Assembly (NCBI GenBank): GCA_017939025.1
Contig: JAGBAI010000079.1
Location: 1-10,146, forward strand
DNA length: 10,146 nt
From: Oscillospiraceae bacterium
Lineage (GTDB): Bacteria > Bacillota_A > Clostridia > Oscillospirales > Oscillospiraceae
Direction of reading: 5' to 3'
How positions within the stretch are numbered: position 1 is the first letter of the stretch; each line of letters begins with the position of its first letter. Positions 5,687 through 10,146 of this stretch are shown piece by piece. The position numbers and the translations under genes are program-made. The notes under the pieces were generated by a model. It was given only the letters and a program-made list of their open reading frames with translations, did no database searches and was not told where the DNA came from.

Positions 5687-7297
5687 ATGGAAAAGAACGA
5701 AAAACTTACCCATTACTCTCAGGAATTACGCAAAAATGCCACCAAAGAAGAAAACACCCTATGGTATCAATATCTGCGCCGTTACCCGGTGCAATTCCGC
5801 AGACAGTGCGTGTTTGGCCCCTATATTGCGGACTTTTACTGCGCAAAAGCAAAATTGATTATCGAACTGGATGGTTCCCAGCATTATGAAACACCCGGAA
5901 TTCAGGCAGATGCACAGCGCACACAGTATCTGGAATCTCTGGGGATGCAGGTTCTGCGTTTTTACAATACAGATATTAACCGGAACTTAAGAGGTGTTTG
6001 TGAAATGATCGACAGGATCGTAGCACAGCGCCTTGCAGATTCTCCGTCCGGCCCCGGTCGCGCGGAATTCACAACATTACAAAATCGGGGCTGGGAAGCC
6101 CCTCATCCGCCCCCTTCGGGGGCACCTTCCCCCTGGGGGGAAGGTTTCGTGAACGGAGGTTTTATGAATCAATTTGAATTTTCCGTCCCCTGCCTGTTTG
6201 GGCTGGAGGGCATTGCCGGTGATGAGCTGCGCCGGCTGAATATTGAGAATGTCCGGGTGGAGAACGGCCGCGTTCTCTTTTCCGGAGATGAACGGGCCAT
6301 GGCCAAGGCCAACGTGTGCCTGCGCACCGGCGAGCGGGTGCTGCTGACCATTGCGGACTTCAAGGCCACCACCTTCGAGCAGCTGTTCCAGGGTGTGTAC
6401 AATGCCCCTCTGGAGCTGTTCATCCCCAAGGACGGCGTGTTCCCCGTGAAGGGCCACTGCCTGAATTCCCAGCTGATGAGCGTGCCCGACTGCCAGGCCA
6501 TTATCAAGAAGGCGGCCTCCAGACGTCTGGGTGAGAAGTACGGCGTTACCTGGCTGCCGGAAACCGGTGCCAAGTACCAGCTGCAATTTTCCATTATGAA
6601 TGACCGGGTCCAGCTTTATCTGGATACCTCCGGCCCCGGCCTGCATAAGCGGGGCTACCGGGCCAATGCCAATGAAGCGCCCCTGCGGGAGACTCTGGCT
6701 GCTGCCATGGTGATGCTGACGAAGTACCGGGGCCGGGATTTCGTCTGGGATCCCTTCTGCGGCTCCGGTACCATTCCCATTGAGGCGGCCCTGATTGCCC
6801 GGAACAAGGCCCCCGGCATGTACCGCCGCTTTGCCGGTGAAGCCTTCGCCTGGTGCGACGCATCCGTCTGGGGAGACGTTCGGGCTGAAGCCAAGGATAA
6901 GGAGTATAGCGGAAAATACAGGATCCTTGGCTCTGACAACGATCCCAAGTGCATTTCCCTGTCCATCGCCAATGCCCGCAAGGCTGGCGTTGCCGACTGC
7001 ATCTCCTTCCGGGATGGGGATGCCACCAAGATGGATCTGCCTGCTTCTGAGGGTGTGATCATCTGTAATCCGCCCTACGGCCAGCGGATGATGGAGCAAA
7101 AGGATGCCCAGCGGCTCTACGCCGCCTTCGGAAAGCATGTCCGCTACGCCGACGGCTGGAAGAAGTACGTCATCACCAGCGAACCGGAATTCGAGCACTA
7201 TTTCGGCAAGCGGGCAGATAAGAAGCGTAAGCTCTATAATGGCATGATCAAGTGCGATTACTATATGTATACGGATAACCAGAGGAAGAAAAAATAA
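5687..7297 (+). CDS. DUF559 nuclease-like domain joined in frame to an RNA methyltransferase (536 aa read-through)
   Basis: One uninterrupted frame. Residues 1 to about 116 are a DUF559 domain, a Vsr/PD-(D/E)XK-like endonuclease family: NATKEENTLWYQYLR, QFRRQ, then YIADFYC...LIIELDGSQH with candidate active-site residues Asp49, Glu60, Asp62 and His66. Residues 160-536 are the THUMP/methyltransferase described separately. The linker (about 117-159) includes a proline-rich stretch from the palindromic arm at 6099-6144. I start it at 5687 because GAGGAG lies 4 nt before that ATG; an ATG at 5654 lies inside the repeat tail. A lone DUF559 protein would normally end soon after residue 116, but there is no stop before 7297. 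Whether a fusion protein is made, or the methyltransferase is mainly started from its own site at 6164, is open. Confidence 0.7.
   Translation: MEKNEKLTHYSQELRKNATKEENTLWYQYLRRYPVQFRRQCVFGPYIADFYCAKAKLIIELDGSQHYETPGIQADAQRTQYLESLGMQVLRFYNTDINRNLRGVCEMIDRIVAQRLADSPSGPGRAEFTTLQNRGWEAPHPPPSGAPSPWGEGFVNGGFMNQFEFSVPCLFGLEGIAGDELRRLNIENVRVENGRVLFSGDERAMAKANVCLRTGERVLLTIADFKATTFEQLFQGVYNAPLELFIPKDGVFPVKGHCLNSQLMSVPDCQAIIKKAASRRLGEKYGVTWLPETGAKYQLQFSIMNDRVQLYLDTSGPGLHKRGYRANANEAPLRETLAAAMVMLTKYRGRDFVWDPFCGSGTIPIEAALIARNKAPGMYRRFAGEAFAWCDASVWGDVRAEAKDKEYSGKYRILGSDNDPKCISLSIANARKAGVADCISFRDGDATKMDLPASEGVIICNPPYGQRMMEQKDAQRLYAAFGKHVRYADGWKKYVITSEPEFEHYFGKRADKKRKLYNGMIKCDYYMYTDNQRKKK
6099..6144 (-). repeat. 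Two-hairpin palindromic element, copy E' (inverted, inside the fused frame)
   Basis: Read on the plus strand, the tail complement CCCCTCATCCG (6099-6109) is followed by hairpin GCCCCC-TTC-GGGGGC (6109-6123) and the clamp CCTTCCCC/GGGGAAGG (6125-6144). It contains no stop in the DUF559-methyltransferase frame and encodes residues rich in proline and glycine, ending in PSPWGEG. Confidence 0.9.
6164..7297 (+). CDS. Class I SAM-dependent RNA methyltransferase, THUMP domain (RlmL/YpsC type), internal start
   Basis: 377 residues if started at this ATG, which has GGAGG 4 nt upstream and begins FEFSVPCLFGLEG, the usual N-terminus of this family. A THUMP-like RNA-binding region spans roughly residues 40-165. 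The methyltransferase core has the SAM-binding DPFCGSGTIPIEAA (from residue 196) and the catalytic NPPYG (from residue 302), typical of N2-guanine RNA methyltransferases acting on 23S rRNA or tRNA. The exact target cannot be assigned. The same frame continues upstream into the DUF559 domain, so this entry is the probable ancestral gene, now nested in the longer frame. The stop is 8 bp before the composite repeat that precedes the lipid kinase gene. Confidence 0.88.
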   Translation: MNQFEFSVPCLFGLEGIAGDELRRLNIENVRVENGRVLFSGDERAMAKANVCLRTGERVLLTIADFKATTFEQLFQGVYNAPLELFIPKDGVFPVKGHCLNSQLMSVPDCQAIIKKAASRRLGEKYGVTWLPETGAKYQLQFSIMNDRVQLYLDTSGPGLHKRGYRANANEAPLRETLAAAMVMLTKYRGRDFVWDPFCGSGTIPIEAALIARNKAPGMYRRFAGEAFAWCDASVWGDVRAEAKDKEYSGKYRILGSDNDPKCISLSIANARKAGVADCISFRDGDATKMDLPASEGVIICNPPYGQRMMEQKDAQRLYAAFGKHVRYADGWKKYVITSEPEFEHYFGKRADKKRKLYNGMIKCDYYMYTDNQRKKK

Positions 7298-7305
7298 TTA
7301 TTTTG

Positions 7306-7515
7306 CTGGCGTGGGAGCGCCCAAGGCTTCCCCCCTGGGGGGAAGCTGTCAACAAAATCGGTACGATTTTGTTGACTGATGAGGGGTTGCGGCAGGCAGT
7401 TGCATCATTGGTAAGCTTGCGGCGAATTCGCAGTGCATCATCCCCCTCATCCGCCCCAGTGTGCGCACTGGGGCACCTTCCCCCCAAGGGGAAGGCTCAG
7501 GCGCTCCCGCGCCAG
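7306..7515. repeat. 210 bp composite palindromic element with outer inverted ends (copies C and C')
   Basis: Outer ends CTGGCGTGGGAGCGCC (7306-7321) and GGCGCTCCCGCGCCAG (7500-7515) are inverted repeats matching at 15 of 16 positions. Inside, the forward arm has a clamp GCTTCCCC/GGGGAAGC (7326-7346), a 12 bp second stem closed by GTA (7349-7375), and CTGATGAGGGG. The inverted arm has CCCTCATCCG, the stem GCCCCAGTG-TGCG-CACTGGGGC (7453-7474) and the clamp CCTTCCCC/GGGGAAGG (7476-7495). The core is about 55 bp. It fills the gap between the methyltransferase and the lipid kinase, and the kinase's ATG follows 21 bp after it. Confidence 0.88.
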
Positions 7516-7536
7516 TACATAACATCGAGGATCTAC

Positions 7537-8475
7537 ATGAAACACTTATTCATCATCAACCCCGCGGCGGGCAGCTATAACCGCACAGAAGAGGCAAGCG
7601 CCATCATCCACAAGATCTGCCGGGCCAGAAACTTAAACTACGAGATCCGTGTCTCCACCGCTCCCGGTGAAGGCGCCCGGATCGCCCGGGAGGCCTGTGA
7701 AACCGGGGAAAACTTACGGATCTACGCCTGCGGCGGCGACGGCACCCTGAATGAGATCGTCGCCGGTGCGGCAGGCTATGAAAATGCCGCCGTCACGGTT
7801 TTTTCCGGCGGCAGCGGCAACGATTTTGTAAAGCTTTTCGATGACCCCAAGGCCTTTTTTGACCTGCACCGGCTGATGGATGCGGACACGGCTGACTTTG
7901 ACCTCATCGACTGCAACGGCGATATCTCCCTGAATATCTGCTCAGTGGGCCTGGATGCCCGGATCGGCACCGATGTGTCCCGGTACAAGCGGCTGCCCAT
8001 GCTCCACGGTTTCCGGGCGTACGCTGCTTCCACCGTGGTGAACGTGGTCAAGGGCATTGCGGAGCATTATGTGGTGGAGGTAAACGGCAAGCGCTTTGAC
8101 GAGGAATTCACCTTCATCTGCGTCTGCAACGGCCGGTTCTACGGCGGCGGTTTTAACCCTGTGCCCGAGGCGGATCCCAGTGACGGTCTTCTGGATGTGC
8201 TGTTGGTGAAGAAGATCAGCCGCGCCCAGGTTCCCGGCATCATCGGCAAGTACAAAAACGGCCAGTACGCCCAGCTGCCCCATGTGGTGACACATCTGAA
8301 AACCGATGCCATCCGCATCATCTGCGACGGCCCCACCCCCATCAACCTGGACGGTGAGCTGAGAACCGGCCAGGTGGTGGATATGAAGGTGTCGGAGAAG
8401 AAGGTACGGTTCTTCTATCCCAAGGGTTTGCATTGGAAAGCAAATGCAGAATGCAAAATGCAGAATGCAAAATGA
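7537..8475 (+). CDS. Diacylglycerol kinase-like lipid kinase (DgkB/YegS family)
   Basis: 312 residues. The N-terminal catalytic domain has INPAAG (7-12), the nucleotide-binding GGDGTLNEI (66-74) and SGGSGNDF (90-97). The later blocks GLDARIG and PINLDGE are typical of the DAGK_cat family. DgkB of Firmicutes phosphorylates diacylglycerol, returning it to phosphatidic acid for phospholipid synthesis; the lipid specificity here is inferred. I start at 7537: GAGG lies 6 nt upstream and MKHLFIINP is the family N-terminus, while the frame upstream runs through the palindromic composite. The last dozen residues (ANAECKMQNAK and stop) are encoded by an A/T-rich repeat, so the original C-terminus probably ended near FFYPKGL. 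A bidirectional terminator follows. Confidence 0.92.
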   Translation: MKHLFIINPAAGSYNRTEEASAIIHKICRARNLNYEIRVSTAPGEGARIAREACETGENLRIYACGGDGTLNEIVAGAAGYENAAVTVFSGGSGNDFVKLFDDPKAFFDLHRLMDADTADFDLIDCNGDISLNICSVGLDARIGTDVSRYKRLPMLHGFRAYAASTVVNVVKGIAEHYVVEVNGKRFDEEFTFICVCNGRFYGGGFNPVPEADPSDGLLDVLLVKKISRAQVPGIIGKYKNGQYAQLPHVVTHLKTDAIRIICDGPTPINLDGELRTGQVVDMKVSEKKVRFFYPKGLHWKANAECKMQNAK

Positions 8476-8516
8476 TCTGCCAAAATTTTGCATTTTGCAT
8501 TTATCTTTCTGCATTC
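8440..8516. repeat. A/T-rich GCAAAATGCAGAATGC inverted repeat, copy 2
   Basis: The left arm (8440-8474) is a near-tandem repeat of AAATGCAGAATGCAAAATGC units. The right arm (8486-8516) carries the complement (TTTTGCATTTTGCATTTA, then CTTTCTGCATTC). It is the same family as 2933-3022. The left arm supplies the last codons and stop of the lipid kinase gene. Confidence 0.82.
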
Positions 8517-8548
8517 AAAAAACGGACAGCAACAAGCTGTCCGTTTTT
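8517..8548. terminator. Bidirectional intrinsic terminator between convergent genes
   Basis: A perfect 8 bp stem CGGACAGC/GCTGTCCG around AACAA is flanked by six A on the left and five T on the right, so it can stop transcripts from both sides. It sits between the lipid kinase (plus) and the lysozyme (minus), whose stop codon begins 2 bp after the T-tract. Confidence 0.92.
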
Positions 8549-8549
8549 C

Positions 8550-9704
8550 TTAGTGGGGCATATACACATTGATATCCACATCGCCCTTAATGCCGGGGAC
8601 GCGGCCGCTGGCGGTCCATTGCCACATTTCCACCCGCCAGGGGTAGGTCATGCGGTCCTGGTACAATGCCAGCCAGAAGGGGTAATCCTCCAGCTCGCTT
8701 AAGTAGTAGAGGTTTTCACTCTGATGCCAGTTGAAGTAGACCATGGGGGTGTAGCCCCGGTCCCGCATCTGACCGCAGAAGTGGCGCTGGATGTCTGTGA
8801 GGGTTCTTGCGTCCATGCTGGCAGTCCGGGCATTGGAGGCCGGGATCTCCCAGTCCAGCACGATGGGCATATCCAGATGGGTGGCACCCAGAATATCCAG
8901 CATGTAGGCGATCTCCTGATCCGTCTCCTTGATGGACAGGGCCTGGGAGAAGAAGTAGGCACCCACCCGAAGTCCTGCTTCTTTGGCACCTTCCAGATTG
9001 GCCTTGGCGTACTTGTCCTCCACCAGCTTGCCGGATTCATAGCCACGGTAGCCCAGGCGGATGATGGCAAAATCAATGCCGGAGGCTTTGACTTTTTTCC
9101 AGTCGATCTCTCCCTGATAGGCGGAAACATCGATGCCTGCGTAGCTGGTCACATTTTGCAGCAGCAGGTAGTTGTGGCGGTTATACTGGAAATCGTACCG
9201 GTCATAGGGGTTGCGTTCCGGAGGGATGGTGGGATTTGCGGCCTCCGTTTCGGAAACGGTGGGCTCCAGGATGGTTTCCTGGGGCGGTTCCGTCATGGCT
9301 TCCATTGCCGCGGCGTGGCGGTGGGCTTCCGGATCCTCTTCATCTGCCCCCATATGGGGAATACCCAGTGCCAGCACGACCCCCAGCAGCAGGGCGCACA
9401 GCACCGCAATGCCGCCCATGATCCATTCGGGCCGGAGCCGGGGCTTTTTCCTGGCGGCAGCAATGACCTCTTCCAGTGTGGGCATATCCGCATCCGGGAC
9501 TTCCGTAACGGTGATCTCTTCGTCAGCGGAAGCTTCTTCAGCTTCCGGTTCGGTTTCCTCTGTCGGGATCAGCTCCGGCATGTGGCTATACACCGGCTCC
9601 TCCGGCGCGTCCAGGGCCTCCGGCTGGACGTCTTCCGGGATTTCTTCCCCGGCAGATCCTTCCGCCCAGTCCGACAGTTCTTCCAGAATATCCATGATCC
9701 CCAT
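8550..9704 (-). CDS. Membrane-anchored GH25 lysozyme (N-acetylmuramidase)
   Basis: 384 residues in three parts. Residues 1 to about 92 are very acidic and soluble (many Glu/Asp/Pro). Residues 95-114 form one hydrophobic transmembrane segment preceded by basic KKPRLRPEW, giving an inside-to-outside orientation. After a linker, residues about 188-384 are a glycoside hydrolase family 25 domain: GIDVSAYQG (Asp192), FAIIRLGYRG, GAYFFSQAL, the catalytic MPIVLDWE (Asp284 and Glu286) and WQWTASGRVPG near the end. GH25 enzymes cut the MurNAc-GlcNAc bond of peptidoglycan. There is no cleavable signal peptide, so the enzyme should stay tethered facing the wall, suggesting remodelling rather than release as an endolysin. 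AAGGAGG lies 7 nt before the ATG at 9704, and the promoter at 9739-9767 is strong. Confidence 0.92.
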   Translation of the reverse strand: MGIMDILEELSDWAEGSAGEEIPEDVQPEALDAPEEPVYSHMPELIPTEETEPEAEEASADEEITVTEVPDADMPTLEEVIAAARKKPRLRPEWIMGGIAVLCALLLGVVLALGIPHMGADEEDPEAHRHAAAMEAMTEPPQETILEPTVSETEAANPTIPPERNPYDRYDFQYNRHNYLLLQNVTSYAGIDVSAYQGEIDWKKVKASGIDFAIIRLGYRGYESGKLVEDKYAKANLEGAKEAGLRVGAYFFSQALSIKETDQEIAYMLDILGATHLDMPIVLDWEIPASNARTASMDARTLTDIQRHFCGQMRDRGYTPMVYFNWHQSENLYYLSELEDYPFWLALYQDRMTYPWRVEMWQWTASGRVPGIKGDVDINVYMPH

Positions 9705-9738
9705 GCCTTCGCCTCCTTGTTAATCGGTATTCCGACAT

Positions 9739-9767
9739 AGTATATCATATTTTTCTCCATTCGCCAA
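9739..9767 (-). promoter_or_regulatory. Promoter of the GH25 lysozyme gene
   Basis: On the minus strand TTGGCG (9767-9762), 17 bp, then TATACT (9744-9739) preceded by TGA, an extended -10. The start codon is about 35 bp downstream. Confidence 0.75.
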
Positions 9768-9789
9768 GGGGAAACACAGAATATTCACA

Positions 9790-9812
9790 AATCCGGAAAA
9801 TACCGGATTTTT
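9790..9812 (+). terminator. Terminator-like hairpin without an obvious gene
   Basis: AATCCGG-AAAATA-CCGGATT followed by T's (to 9812) on the plus strand. No plus-strand gene ends nearby; the lysozyme promoter just to the left points the other way. It may insulate that promoter from plus-strand read-through or be a relic. Confidence 0.45.
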
Positions 9813-9854
9813 CAGATGTGCGGAAGATTGCGGTTTGGCGGACAGTTAACGAAG

Positions 9855-9902
9855 CCTTCCCCCGGGGGGAAGGTGGATCGCCGAAGGCGAGACGGATGAG
9901 GG
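9855..9902 (+). repeat. Two-hairpin palindromic element, copy D (solitary)
   Basis: The clamp is CCTTCC...GGAAGG with C/G runs between (9855-9873), the second hairpin TCGCC-GAA-GGCGA (9878-9890), and the tail GACGGATGAGGG ends at 9902. No inverted partner is visible before the window ends. Confidence 0.88.
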
Positions 9903-9931
9903 ATGGCGTGCACTGAAAGCCTGGAATAGGC

Positions 9932-10141
9932 CTAGTCCAACGGGAGTCGAACCCGCACCGGTTTTGACGGGCGGATTTCCGCCCATACATCGCAATTGTC
10001 CTTGGCAATACGCCGAGTATTCCCTGCGTCCAATTTCTCGTCTGGACGAAAATCCGCTCCGGCAAAACTGCTTCGCACATTTCGGCGAGGTATGTTTGAG
10101 GGATTTTGGCCGCGGAGGACGCAGCCTTGCTGGCGCAAGGC
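9932..10141 (-). other. Hairpin-rich stretch with a tRNA-like T-arm; no protein gene recognised
   Basis: On the minus strand the segment ends in a T-arm-like GCGGG-TTCGACT-CCCGT (9956-9940) followed by TGGAC, as at the 3' end of a tRNA. No matching acceptor, D-arm or anticodon arm could be placed upstream. Further hairpins are GGGCGG-ATTT-CCGCCC (9969-9984) and GCCTTGC-TGGC-GCAAGGC (10124-10141), plus a GTCCA/TGGAC pair near 10028-10047. It could be the edge of a structured RNA, a repeat, or a tRNA 3' fragment left by integration. The long minus-strand frame across it is not a credible protein. Confidence 0.35.
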
Positions 10142-10146
10142 AAGGA

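Larger units (their letters stand above)
5611..6144 (+). mobile_element. Candidate mobile unit: DUF559 gene between inverted palindromic arms
   Basis: Copy E (forward, 5611-5661) and copy E' (inverted, 6099-6144) flank only the DUF559 domain, which is visibly richer in A/T than its neighbours. The arrangement arm-gene-inverted arm parallels the gene-less composites at 4837-4971 and 7306-7515. No target-site duplication is evident, and no transposase catalytic triad is present. That this is or was a mobile unit is inference from architecture. Confidence 0.35.

Noticed and set aside
7376..7386. CTGATGAG as a hammerhead ribozyme core
   Set aside because: The other arms read CGGATGAG, which breaks the conserved CUGANGA core, and no GAAA/GUC partner strand is placed correctly.
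7303..7536. N-terminal extension of the lipid kinase through the composite repeat
   Set aside because: The residues are repeat-encoded and unlike the family; the ATG at 7537 has a ribosome site and the family N-terminus.
9855..9873. Clamp hairpin of the repeats as intrinsic terminators
   Set aside because: The stems are followed by GTGG rather than T residues, and one copy lies inside an intact coding sequence.
3833..9902. Repeats as a CRISPR array
   Set aside because: The copies are kilobases apart, in both orientations and with variable second stems; there are no regular spacers and no cas genes.
9745..10143. A 132-residue minus-strand protein at the right end
   Set aside because: It crosses the tRNA-like hairpins, repeat copy D and the lysozyme promoter, and shows no domain; the composition looks like translated structured DNA.

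Overview
The window looks like chromosomal DNA from a GC-rich Clostridia member, most likely Oscillospiraceae/Ruminococcaceae-like. This rests on the gene content (adjacent lspA and RluD-type synthase genes, MtaB, QueH, an HPr-like protein, a DgkB/YegS lipid kinase), strong AGGAGG-type ribosome binding sites, tRNA genes with encoded CCA, and many short palindromic repeats of a style I associate with gut Firmicutes. No search was run, so the taxon is inference.

Layout. From 25 to 294, three minus-strand tRNA genes (Gly-TCC, Arg-TCT, His-GTG in transcription order) follow a near-consensus promoter whose -35 box contains the stop codon of the preceding gene, a HAD-IIB phosphatase (352-1206, minus). 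A 120 bp inverted repeat separates that gene from an lspA / RluD-family synthase pair (2869-1382, minus), which has its own promoter. A small HPr-like gene (3074-3310, minus) follows, with a promoter, a structured leader and a terminator. The plus-strand block is mtaB (3497-4825), queH (5062-5607), a DUF559 nuclease-like domain joined in frame to an RlmL/YpsC-type RNA methyltransferase (5687-7297), and a diacylglycerol-kinase-like gene (7537-8475). A bidirectional terminator separates the last gene from a convergent membrane-anchored GH25 lysozyme gene (8550-9704, minus). The right end (9770-10146) has no convincing protein gene. It holds a lone terminator-like hairpin, one repeat and a tRNA-like T-arm with several hairpins.

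Functionally this is mostly housekeeping. Three tRNAs sit with two tRNA-modifying enzymes: MtaB (ms2t6A37) and QueH (the last step to queuosine-34, for which tRNA-His-GUG is a target). There are also an rRNA pseudouridine synthase and an RNA methyltransferase, and three envelope genes (lipoprotein signal peptidase, lipid kinase, lysozyme).

The unusual content is the repeats. At least four families are present. The most striking has eight arms of a two-hairpin element: a G/C-clamp hairpin of the type CCTTCCCC/GGGGAAGG, then a second hairpin whose sequence differs in every copy that has one but stays self-complementary, then a conserved GACGGATGAGGGG tail. One arm lies in frame inside mtaB. Two inverted pairs form composite elements of about 135-210 bp. 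A third inverted pair brackets the DUF559 gene, and its distal arm bridges that gene in frame to the methyltransferase. I propose, as inference, that the DUF559 segment and its arms form a small mobile or formerly mobile unit and that the short composites are its gene-less relatives.
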